Part shown: positions 7,275 through 15,212 of the stretch, piece by piece
Layout: each line of letters opens with the position of its first letter
Position numbering within the stretch: position 1 is the first letter of the stretch
Source: CAYYNP01 sp964472545
GTDB lineage: Bacteria; Planctomycetota; Planctomycetia; Pirellulales; Thermoguttaceae
Direction of reading: 5' to 3'
NCBI GenBank assembly: GCA_964472545.1
Contig: CAYYNP010000205.1
Span: 1 to 18,053, forward strand
DNA: 18,053 bases
The notes under the pieces: generated by a model
Databases searched by the model: none
What the model saw: only the letters and a program-made list of their open reading frames with translations
Told to the model about the DNA's origin: nothing
Program-made: the position numbers and the translations under genes

Positions 7275-7290
7275 CAGGCTGCAAAGCCTG
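7275..7290 (+). other. Short hairpin with a GCAA loop between B2 and the BBP7 gene
   Basis: CAGGCT and AGCCTG pair around a GCAA loop, which is a stable GNRA tetraloop. No T-run follows, so termination is doubtful. It could end or protect the cassette mRNA. It is the only structure I see in the 210-nt gap. Confidence 0.3.
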
Positions 7291-7419
7291 GGAAACTCTT
7301 GCCGATTGTAGGAATTATTAAGGTTCGATGCGGTGGGCGCCGATGATGGAGCCACGGGTGCTTGCCATTGCGCAGGCGCTGGATCAGGGGGGGACACCCA
7401 ATACGATCCGATCGAGCCC

Positions 7420-8787
7420 ATGATGCCTCAACTCCGAAGCCGTTTCGCGCCCTTTGGCCGCGGCACCTTCTCCGCTGTTCTGTCGATCGTGCTCAGCGTC
7501 GTTGCGAGCCCTGCCTGGGCACAGCCGGTGAGTGATGCAGAGCCACCTACGGTCTCCGACGCACGTCTCGCAGAGATGATCCACCTCGAACCCGACACGG
7601 GCTGCGACTGCGGTGGCACGGCAACCTGTCTCGACTGCCAGGACGGTTGTGGGATCGCTGCCACGTGCGGAGACGCCCCGGGGCCGTACCTCGCCTACGA
7701 GCGGCCGCACACGATGCCGGTCTGGTTTCGCGGCGAGGCCTTGATCTGGTGGACGCAAGGCGAAGTGCTGCCGCCGCTGGTGACCACCAGCCCCGACGGC
7801 ACCGACCAAGCCGACGCCGGCGTGCTGGGCCTGGACACGACCAGCACGCTCTTTGGCGGCTCGTCGGTTCACGACGGCAACCGCTCCGGCGGACGCGTTT
7901 CCTTCGGCCTGTGGCTGCAGGCCGACCGCTCGCTGGGTATCGAAGCCAGCTTTCTGGGGCTCAACGAAATCAGGACCGGCTACCAGGCCACGAGCACGGG
8001 CAACCCGATCTTGGCGCGGCCGTTCTTCAACGTTCAGCCGGAGGTTGGCTTCGCCACCGAGGACGCCTCGCTGCTGGCCTTTCCCAGCCGGTTGGAAGGC
8101 TCGATCGACGTCGACACCTCGACGGAGTTTCAGACCGTCGAGGTTCTGCTGCGACGGGCCCTTTACCACGGGCCGTGCGACCGGATGGACCTGCTGTTGG
8201 GTTATCGATTCGCCCGGCTCGACGGCGGCCTGCGGATCGACGACGACCTGCTTTCGACCCACGCCGATAGCGGCATCGCCCCACAAACAACGATCCAATC
8301 GTTCGACCTGTTCAACACCCGCAACCGATTCCACGGCCCCGAGATCGGCGTGATGGCTCGACGCAGCTACGCGCGGTGGTCCATGGAGTTGCTGATGAAG
8401 GTGGCATTGGGCAACACGAATTCCGAAGTGACCATCAATGGATCGACGACCACCACCGCCCCCGGCGGTGACCCGTCCACCTCCACCGGCGGACTGCTCG
8501 CCCTGGACTCGAACATCGGACGCTACACCGTCGACGACCTGGCCCTGATCCCCGAGCTGGGCTTCACGCTCACCTACGACCTGACGCCGCGGCTGAAGGC
8601 CGTCTTCGGCTACACGTTCATCTACTGGAGCCGCGTGGTGACGCCCGGCAGTCAGATCGACACGAATCTGAATCTCACGCAGCTTCCCCCGGGGCCGTTC
8701 GTCGGCGCGTCGCAGCCGGAGTTCGAATTCGTTTTCGACGACTTCTGGGCCCAGGGGTTGAGTCTCGGGTTGGACTACCAGTTCTAA
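7420..8787 (+). CDS. BBP7-family outer-membrane beta-barrel protein
   Basis: 455 residues from ATG 7420. The signal peptide ends at AWA|Q (34/35). The mature N-terminus has a cluster of six cysteines (62, 64, 70, 73, 77, 83) in Asp/Gly-rich sequence. The barrel starts with VWFRGEALIWWTQGEVLPPL (101-120), the hallmark of the planctomycete BBP7 family, followed by TTSP. Later parts alternate short aromatic and hydrophobic strands with polar turns (FGLWLQADRSLGIEASF, LLGYRFARLDGGL, FGYTFIYWSRVV) and end in LGLDYQF, with the terminal Phe typical of outer-membrane barrels. The role is probably structural or porin-like; it is not established for the family. Starts further upstream (GTG 7333) would place a long polar stretch before the signal peptide and are rejected. 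No strong ribosome site is visible. Confidence 0.88.
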   Translation: MMPQLRSRFAPFGRGTFSAVLSIVLSVVASPAWAQPVSDAEPPTVSDARLAEMIHLEPDTGCDCGGTATCLDCQDGCGIAATCGDAPGPYLAYERPHTMPVWFRGEALIWWTQGEVLPPLVTTSPDGTDQADAGVLGLDTTSTLFGGSSVHDGNRSGGRVSFGLWLQADRSLGIEASFLGLNEIRTGYQATSTGNPILARPFFNVQPEVGFATEDASLLAFPSRLEGSIDVDTSTEFQTVEVLLRRALYHGPCDRMDLLLGYRFARLDGGLRIDDDLLSTHADSGIAPQTTIQSFDLFNTRNRFHGPEIGVMARRSYARWSMELLMKVALGNTNSEVTINGSTTTTAPGGDPSTSTGGLLALDSNIGRYTVDDLALIPELGFTLTYDLTPRLKAVFGYTFIYWSRVVTPGSQIDTNLNLTQLPPGPFVGASQPEFEFVFDDFWAQGLSLGLDYQF

Positions 8788-8804
8788 GCCGCGTTTCTCG
8801 ACGT

Positions 8805-8874
8805 CTGTAGCCGAACTCGCCAGAGTTTGACGTTTTCCACGCTACCGTCCAAAGTCTGGCGAGTTCGGCTACAG
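8805..8874. terminator. Large inverted repeat between convergent genes (bidirectional terminator or REP-like element)
   Basis: The arms 8805-8824 and 8855-8874 are perfect 20-bp inverted copies. After one mismatch four more pairs follow (8826-8829 with 8850-8853), leaving a 20-nt loop. It lies 17 nt behind the BBP7 stop and 12 nt behind the stop of the convergent Calx-beta gene. The position fits termination from both sides, but no T-run flanks it. Such elements (core CGAACTCGCCAGA) may be a dispersed genomic repeat; only one copy is in this window. Confidence 0.7.
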
Positions 8875-8886
8875 GACATCTTTCAG

Positions 8887-11800
8887 CTACGCGGCCCAAG
8901 AGCCCTCTTGCACCAGGATGAAGTCGATCACCGCGGCCCGATCGACCGTGTCGTCGCCGCCAAGTGAAGAACCGGCACGGACCGTGTGGAAGTCGAAGAC
9001 TTCGTTGAGGAACTCGTCGCTGAAGAGCCTCGCCGTGTTGGCCTCGGCCTCGAGCGTATCGTCGCCGGCCGAATCGAACATATCGGCTTCGTCTTGCCCG
9101 CCGCCGCTTTCGAGCATGATGTGATCGACGGCGTTGACGTCGACGGTGAAATCGGGGCCTTCCAGCTTGGCCGACGCGGGCCGCAGTTCGGCCCGGTCGT
9201 CGTCGGCCGAGCCGGTCAGTTGGGCCGTGTCATTGCCGCCTGCGCCGTCAAACGTGATCGACTTCACCGCGGCCGTGTCGAACTGGTGTACCTCGCCGTT
9301 GACGGTCACCGTGTGCCCTGACGCGTCGGTGGCGAACTCGAACGTGTCGTTCAGTACGGTACCGGTCACCACCACCGCGTCGCCGTCTTGTTGTACGATG
9401 ACGCCGCCCTCACCGGCGGCGCCGCGGATCAACTCGGCCTGTTCGGCATTGCCGGCCAGTTCTTCGCCCCGGGCGATCAACTCGCGGAGGATCAGCGAGT
9501 AGGCTTCGGAATTCGGCTGCGGCGTCGAGGCCAACCACATCCGCCGGGAGACGAACTCGGAGCGGAAGCCCAACTCGCCGAAGTTGTGTTCGGTCCCCGT
9601 GTCGTCTCCGGTCAGCACGATCTCGGTGAATTCGTCTTCGCCGGCCGTTCCGCCGGGCGTGCCGATCGTGTCCGTGCCGTCAATCGTGCTTTCGGGCTGT
9701 GTTTGGGTGATCTCGTACGTGCCGGCTCCCAGGCCCGTGAAGGTGTACGAGCCGTCGGCGGCCGTCATCGTGGTCAACTCGACCGGATCGCCGTGCGAAT
9801 CGGTTCCGGTGAGCGTGATCGTCACGCCCGGCAGCCCGACCTCGTCTGCCCCGCGCAGGCTGTCGTCGTTGCCGTCGATATAGACGAAGCCGGACAGGCT
9901 GGCGTTGTTGCCGTCGTCGTTCTGGACGGTCCCCACGGCTTCCGACGCGCTGAGCGTCCCGCCGTCGGCGTTAGAAAGCGCAACGGTAAGCGTCTCATCG
10001 CCTTCATCGACCGTGTCGCCGTTGACGGCGACCAAGATCTCCTTGGTCAGCGGGTCGCCCGGGGCAAACACCACGGATCCGCTGGCCGCCTGATAGTCGT
10101 CACCCTCCGTCGCGGTGTCGCCGGCCGTCACGTAATCGACGATGACCGGTTCGAAACTGGCGCGAGTAAGACTGACGGTGAAAATGAGGTTCCTGGTGCC
10201 CGTGTCGCCCTCGAAAACGGCACCGTCGACAATCGAGATTTCCGGCTGCTGGTCGTCGTTGGCAACCGTTGCCTGGCCGGTGTCGTCGAGGATGCCGATG
10301 CCGGAGGCGTTGTCCAGCACCACGGTGAAGATTTCGTCGGGCTCGAATTTCGCGTCGCCGTCGACCGGCACGCTGATCGTCTGCGTCGTCTGGCCCGGCT
10401 GGAAGGTCAACTGCCCGCTCGTGGTCTGATAGTCCTCCGCGGCCAATGCCGAGCCGTCGGCCGTGGCGTAGTCGACGGTGATCGTCTGACTTGTGATGCC
10501 CGATAGGCTGACTGTGAACACGGCGTCGGTGGTCCCGCTGTCGCCTTCGTCGAGCGTGACGTCGGAGATCGAGAGCGTGGGGGCCGCGTCGTCGTTTGCG
10601 ATCGTGCCGGTGGCTTGCCCGTCGACGATCACGCCTGCCGCGGCATCGCTGAGATCGACCGAGAAGTCCTCGTCGGCCTCGTGCAGCGTGTCGCCGATTA
10701 CGGACACTTCGATCGTGTGGGACGTTTCGCCGGGCAGGAACGTCAGGGTGCCGCTGGTCGCTTGGTAGTCATTGCCGGCGACGGCCGCGGCGTCGGCGGT
10801 AGCGTAATCCACCGTGACGGTCGTTCCGGCGGCAATGGAAAGGTCGACCGTGAAGACCGCGGTTGTAGCCCCGCTGTCGCCCTCATCGACGGTCACGTCG
10901 GAAATCGAGATCGACGGCTTGCCCTCCTCGTCGATGATCGAACCGAGGCCTTGTCCGTCGGCAATCGTGGCGTGTACCGGTCCGGAAAGATTGACGAAGT
11001 AGTCCTCGTCGTCCTCGCTCGAAACGTCGCCGACGACCGCCACGTCGATCGTGCGGGTGGTTTGGCCGGGCTGGAAGGTTAGTTGCCCGCTGGCGGGCAG
11101 ATAGTCGACGTCGGCGGTTGCCGAGCCGTCGGCCGTGGCGTAGTCGACCGTCACCACGCGTCCGCTGGCCTCCGACAGACTGACGGTAAACTGTGCCGTC
11201 GTGGTTCCTCCGTTACCTTCAACCACCTCCACGTCGTCGACGGACAGCGTCGGCGCGTCGTCGTCGTCGGTGATCAACCCCTCGCCTTCTCCATCGGCAA
11301 TCTCGGCGTTCACGGCCGTATCGAGACTCATGAAGAAACGCTCGGGATCCTCGTCCAGTGTGTCGGCGATCACCGGCACGATAACCGTCTTGGCGGTCTG
11401 GCCGGGCTGGAAAGTGATCTGCCCGCTGCGGGTCTGGAAGTCGTCTCCGGCAATCGCGGTCCCGTCGCTGGTCGCGTAGTCGACCGTTATCGTCTTGCCG
11501 CTCGCCGCGGAAAGCGTGACGGTAAAGCCCACGTTCGACGTGCCGCTGTCGCCTTCGGGATCCAGCGTGACGTCGCCGATCATCAACTCCGGCGCGTCGT
11601 CGTTGTCGGTGATCGTGGCTTGCGCCTGGTTGTCGCTAATGCCCGCGTTCGTCGCGCCGGAGAGTTCGACCGAGAAGGCCTCGTCGATCTCGTCTAGCGT
11701 ATCGCCGATCACGGGCACAACGATCGTTTGGGTCGTTTCGCCGGGCGCAAACGTCAATCGTGCGTTTTGGGCCTGGTAGTCTGCGCCGGCGACGGCCGTT

Positions 11801-12624
11801 GCGTCGGCCGTGGAATAATCGACGGTGATCGTCTCGGTGGACGCCGCCGACAGCGTGACCGTGAAGACGGCGTCGGCCGTGCCGTTGTCTCCTTCGACGA
11901 TCGTCGTATCGGCGATCGAAATCGAAGGCTGCCCTGTGACCGTGATCGAACCGTTGACCAGATCGAAGTCATTATACTCGACCGCGTGGCCGTCGGCCAA
12001 TACGACCCAACTCAACTGCACGTCAAACGTGCCGACCGTGCCGGGAGCCACTTCGTATAGGGCCCGAAACAGCCCATCCCCGTCGGAAACTTCGGTTTCG
12101 GCGAACGGTACGTTGATCTGGAAGATGTCGGTGACCCACAGTTCGTCGGGCGATGGGTCGCCGGTCACCGTTGGCGTTTGGCCCTCAAACACTGCGCTGT
12201 CGGCTTCGGCTGCCCCGATGAGGGAGACGCCAAAACTCGTTGGGACCACGCTGAGCGTCGCGTTGTAGCCGGCCAACATCGGGTTTTCGCCGCCGGGCAA
12301 GGCAAATACGACGTCGAAATGGCCGCTGACCGGGTTCACCGGGTCGCTTTCGATCGTTACATCCGGTGCAATCAGTGTGATCTGGTCGACTGCCGCCAGA
12401 AAGGCATCGGCCGACAACAGCTCCCGCGACTCCAGCGGCTCCAGTTTCAGCCGTCTGGGTGAGGCAAAGCGAGAACGGGCCGACCGGCGTTTCGCTCGCC
12501 GCGTGGTGCGCTTCCAGGGGGAACGGCGTCTGAGCGGTTTCCAATCTCCCCCGCTTGTCGATGATTCGCGTCGGCGGACGATCCTGCGGGCCTTGCTCGT
12601 ATTGCCCATGTTGGTATTTCCCAT
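8887..12624 (-). CDS. Giant surface protein with six Calx-beta repeats and an SdrD-like domain
   Basis: 1245 residues. The first 59 are strongly basic (over a third Arg/Lys), followed by KLEPLESRELLSA (60-72), the planctomycete LEPR-XLL-like motif. Residues 73-230 form a beta-rich domain resembling cohesin-like folds (inference). Six Calx-beta repeats of 111-113 residues span 233-905; each begins near SISxxDVTxxEGDxG and carries acidic loops (DEGDE, EADED) of the kind that bind calcium. An SdrD/CNA-B-like domain follows (about 906-1020, GFVYIDGNDDSLRGADEVGLPGV in part). The last 225 residues include Asp/Gly-rich RTX-like pieces (FDGAGGNDTAQL, ESGGGQDEADMFDSAGDDTL). No PEP-CTERM, LPXTG or membrane anchor is present. 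It is probably an adhesin or matrix protein stabilised by calcium. A second ATG at 12609 is also possible as start. Confidence 0.9.
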   Translation of the reverse strand: MGNTNMGNTSKARRIVRRRESSTSGGDWKPLRRRSPWKRTTRRAKRRSARSRFASPRRLKLEPLESRELLSADAFLAAVDQITLIAPDVTIESDPVNPVSGHFDVVFALPGGENPMLAGYNATLSVVPTSFGVSLIGAAEADSAVFEGQTPTVTGDPSPDELWVTDIFQINVPFAETEVSDGDGLFRALYEVAPGTVGTFDVQLSWVVLADGHAVEYNDFDLVNGSITVTGQPSISIADTTIVEGDNGTADAVFTVTLSAASTETITVDYSTADATAVAGADYQAQNARLTFAPGETTQTIVVPVIGDTLDEIDEAFSVELSGATNAGISDNQAQATITDNDDAPELMIGDVTLDPEGDSGTSNVGFTVTLSAASGKTITVDYATSDGTAIAGDDFQTRSGQITFQPGQTAKTVIVPVIADTLDEDPERFFMSLDTAVNAEIADGEGEGLITDDDDAPTLSVDDVEVVEGNGGTTTAQFTVSLSEASGRVVTVDYATADGSATADVDYLPASGQLTFQPGQTTRTIDVAVVGDVSSEDDEDYFVNLSGPVHATIADGQGLGSIIDEEGKPSISISDVTVDEGDSGATTAVFTVDLSIAAGTTVTVDYATADAAAVAGNDYQATSGTLTFLPGETSHTIEVSVIGDTLHEADEDFSVDLSDAAAGVIVDGQATGTIANDDAAPTLSISDVTLDEGDSGTTDAVFTVSLSGITSQTITVDYATADGSALAAEDYQTTSGQLTFQPGQTTQTISVPVDGDAKFEPDEIFTVVLDNASGIGILDDTGQATVANDDQQPEISIVDGAVFEGDTGTRNLIFTVSLTRASFEPVIVDYVTAGDTATEGDDYQAASGSVVFAPGDPLTKEILVAVNGDTVDEGDETLTVALSNADGGTLSASEAVGTVQNDDGNNASLSGFVYIDGNDDSLRGADEVGLPGVTITLTGTDSHGDPVELTTMTAADGSYTFTGLGAGTYEITQTQPESTIDGTDTIGTPGGTAGEDEFTEIVLTGDDTGTEHNFGELGFRSEFVSRRMWLASTPQPNSEAYSLILRELIARGEELAGNAEQAELIRGAAGEGGVIVQQDGDAVVVTGTVLNDTFEFATDASGHTVTVNGEVHQFDTAAVKSITFDGAGGNDTAQLTGSADDDRAELRPASAKLEGPDFTVDVNAVDHIMLESGGGQDEADMFDSAGDDTLEAEANTARLFSDEFLNEVFDFHTVRAGSSLGGDDTVDRAAVIDFILVQEGSWAA
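9910..11928 (-). repeat. Six tandem Calx-beta coding repeats
   Basis: Units of about 333-339 bp encode repeats at residues 233-343, 344-456, 457-568, 569-680, 681-792 and 793-905. They keep the core VDYATADGSA, DYQ.SG.LTF.PG and the closing acidic ANDD/TDDD. Units 2-5 are closest to each other; unit 6 is the most divergent, with an extra LTK in its PG loop. Confidence 0.85.
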
Positions 12625-13165
12625 GGCTCTCTCGTCGAAGTGGCGGTTCTGCAGAACCTGGAAGCGTCCAAGAATTGACGCGGACTGGAAGTGTCAAGAG
12701 GATGAGTCGTCGCGTTGCCGGACGATGAGTTCCATTATAGTCACACTGAATAGTGGCGGGCTTTCCCGAGCGAAAAAACCTAGCCATCCGACGTGCGCGG
12801 GTATGCGTTACGCTGATCGTGGGGATTCGACCGAAGGAAACTGCCGTGGCGCGCTCGATCGGCCGACCGTTTGGCAGGGCGCATTGGAAGAGAAGTCGTT
12901 GCGTCCCCGTGTGTCTATCATACCAATGTGCCTACCCCAAGGCCAGTATTTTGATCGTTCGGGTTCGTTCGGAAAGTCCTGCTAGAGACGCCTCCTGGCT
13001 GTAATAAGCACCCACCTACGGGACTATTGCCGGTCGAATCGGCTATTCGGAGTGGCCGGCCGCGGTTACACTCAGGTATTGCTCTGCCGTGCGCCACAGC
13101 CAATGGAAAGCAACCGGCCTCCTCGGGGCGCAGACGATGGCCGCCAGACGGAAGAGGTCCATATC
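12625..13165. other. Divergent intergenic region between the Calx-beta and DUF3467 genes
   Basis: About 540 nt without a credible gene; the in-frame extension of the downstream gene up to 13052 has no support. A TATAAT on the minus strand (12739-12734), about 110 nt before the Calx-beta start, has no matching -35 hexamer. GAGAGAG (12633-12627) may serve as ribosome site for the Calx-beta gene. Confidence 0.45.
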
Positions 13166-13876
13166 ATGACCGACGAGAAACGCGAAAACGGCGATATCGA
13201 CCCGGAATCGGGGCCGCCGGAACCGATCAGCCAGGATGTTCGCCACACTTCCGTGAGCGCCCGGGTGCCCGAGGCGATCGGGCGGGGCGTCTTCAGCACG
13301 GCGACGATGATCCTGCAAACGAACGAGGTGTTCGTGATCGATTTCCTGTCCACGATGTGCCAGCCGCAACAGGTGGCTGCCCGGATCGTGATGTCGGCGT
13401 CGACTTTCTCACAAATGGTCGCCGCCCTGAAGGCCAACCTGGCAAGATACGAAGAGCAATTCGGTCCGCTGACACCACGTCAGGCACTTCCACCAACGCA
13501 GGAGACGCCCGATGCTGCCCCCGGGATGGGCGTCTCGGCAGAGGACCCCGACGCGGTTCCGGCGGGCAGAAGAGGCGACAAACAGGTTTCGACACCCCCG
13601 CCTGACGTGGGAGACCTGTACGATCAACTCAAGCTTCCAGACGAAATGCTCGGCGGGGCGTTTGCCAACGTGGTGATGATGCGGCACACGGCCGAGGAGT
13701 TTTCGCTCGACTTTATCACGAATTTCTACCCACGTTCGGTGGTTACGGGCCGCGTCTACGTGTCGGCCGGCCGTGTGCCGTCGCTTCTGGATACGATGTC
13801 GAACTCGCTTGAAAAGTACCGCCGGAAGGCGGGTGGCGGCGGATCGGCGTCGGGGCCATTAAATGGTCCATCTTGA
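13166..13876 (+). CDS. Protein with two tandem DUF3467 domains
   Basis: 236 residues from ATG 13166, which has AGAGG (13153-13157) 8 nt upstream. Two copies of the DUF3467 pattern are visible: residues 38-97 (IGRGVFSTATMILQTNEVFV, then IDF, ARIVMS, and ALKANLARYEE) and 158-222 (GGAFANVVMMRHTAEEFSLD, then VTGRVYVS and SNSLEKYRRK). A Pro- and Asp-rich linker (100-156) joins them. There is no signal peptide, so it is cytoplasmic. DUF3467 proteins are usually single-domain and about 100 residues; function is unknown. Two copies in one chain imply an internal dimer-like unit. Upstream in-frame extension to 13052 is rejected because its sequence looks random. It seems to be a single-gene unit. Confidence 0.85.
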   Translation: MTDEKRENGDIDPESGPPEPISQDVRHTSVSARVPEAIGRGVFSTATMILQTNEVFVIDFLSTMCQPQQVAARIVMSASTFSQMVAALKANLARYEEQFGPLTPRQALPPTQETPDAAPGMGVSAEDPDAVPAGRRGDKQVSTPPPDVGDLYDQLKLPDEMLGGAFANVVMMRHTAEEFSLDFITNFYPRSVVTGRVYVSAGRVPSLLDTMSNSLEKYRRKAGGGGSASGPLNGPS

Positions 13877-15212
13877 GCAGGCATGCCGGAGCGTATCGTC
13901 GCGCAAAACCCGCTCCTTTGGGGCATTCCCCTTCCGGAAGGCACGGTATCTCGCCACTCCTGTAAGCGGGCTCGATGGGTGAAAGTCTTTTTTTTCGGAA
14001 TCTTCATTTGGGAGATTCCGGGCCAGATAGGGCGTTTATTGGCCGGCTATTCCATCCTCACAAAGACCCATAAGGTCCCCCTCTTTGGATTTGCTTTGCG
14101 CCTTGCTTGGCGATGGTCTTTCCCCCTTTGACGCGCCCGACAAACGGCCCGAGAGAACAGGCATCGTTGCGGAGGCGACCGGCTTGTTACGCGGATGTCC
14201 AGGCCCTCGAGTAGCGAGGTGCCGGCCAGAAATCAACAACTTTTGAGCCTGTTTTTATAGCTCATAAGGTGCATCTCTCGGCAGCCGATCTGGGGCAGAT
14301 CATCTCCGCAACATTTGCAGCCTACCCCCTCAAATTGTGTTGGCGAACCCGTTGCATTGAGGAAATTCGGGGTTTTTCCCTTATCCCTCGGCGGAGCCGA
14401 TTTCTCCCTTTTTTTGGGTGGCGTTTGGTTAAAACGTTGCCATGTGGGGCGATTGGTGGTGCGGTAGATGGGGTTATTTTGGGTAATGCGCGCGGTCCTT
14501 CTCGGTTGTAGGGCAAGCGGGCACGAAGAGTGTGTACTGGCAGTGTTGCGCCTCAGGCCAAGTTGAAGGAGCGACTTACGGCTACCAGGCAACGCGAACA
14601 CTAGGAGTGAATTGCAGTCACTGAGGTTAGGCATTTTGGGTTGCGTTTGACTGTCGGATTACAATGGATTTGATCTCGGGCGGCCGACCCGACTCGACCT
14701 ACTACGGAATTTTGACCACGGCCAGCCTATGAGTTTGTCGGGATTTTTGCCCGGTGTATTGACACCGCGAGGCACGTGTGTGCGTCTTGCGGCGTCCGCT
14801 TTGCGCGCGGGGGGCGGGGTCTTTGCGACCGCATCGCTCAGCCGCGCGGTATCGGCCAACCTTCCGGCCTCTGCTTGCCTGCTAGTTCTAGCGAGAGTGT
14901 TTCCGAGTTGTTCTGCTTCAGCGACCGTCGGCTCCGTCCCCAACCGCCCGCTTCGATGCGGTCGATTGGAGACGGTCTCGACGGCCGATCAGTTTTGTTC
15001 GGTGTCACCATTTCGGAATCAACAGTTGAGGATTCTCGGCGAAACGCACGATCCCGATCGAGTTGGGCTCGACGGCGTGCGACGCCGGCCGCTTCCGTTT
15101 GCTCGTACACTAACGCCGCCGCTGCGGACTTCGGATCCCCTGCCGAAGGCCGGCAACCGGCTGTGGTCGAGGTGTGTGGAGCAATACAAAGACGTGAGAG
15201 GAGTTTGAAGCC
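13877..15212. other. Long intergenic region (1.3 kb) with hairpins, no convincing gene
   Basis: Open frames exist on both strands (for example 14729-15208 plus, 14233-14634 minus) but show no domain, no consistent codon bias and no good ribosome site. A 12-bp palindrome (CCTTCCGGAAGG, 13930-13941) lies just after the DUF3467 gene. An 8-bp-stem hairpin (13996-14003 with 14013-14020) directly follows a run of nine T. A third, TCGGC-GGA-GCCGA (14388-14400), is followed by TTTCTCCC and seven T, and is the most terminator-like of the three for the plus strand. The lower GC from about 13980 to 14660 contrasts with the flanking genes. A non-coding RNA cannot be excluded. Confidence 0.45.
14388..14415 (+). 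terminator. Possible intrinsic terminator
   Basis: A 5-bp stem (TCGGC/GCCGA) with GGA loop is followed by a pyrimidine tract ending in seven T. The stem is short and the nearest upstream gene ends 510 nt before, so it would end a long transcript or an unannotated RNA. Confidence 0.25.

Noticed and set aside
12734..12739. TATAAT on the minus strand before the Calx-beta gene
   Set aside because: No -35 hexamer at 16-18 bp, so not listed as a promoter.
13930..13941. 12-bp palindrome CCTTCCGGAAGG behind the DUF3467 gene
   Set aside because: Short, no T-run and no second copy seen; not enough for a terminator or operator call.
14729..15208. 159-residue open frame before the giant beta-helix gene
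   Set aside because: Overlapping frames on both strands are open too, with no domain, signal peptide or good ribosome site.
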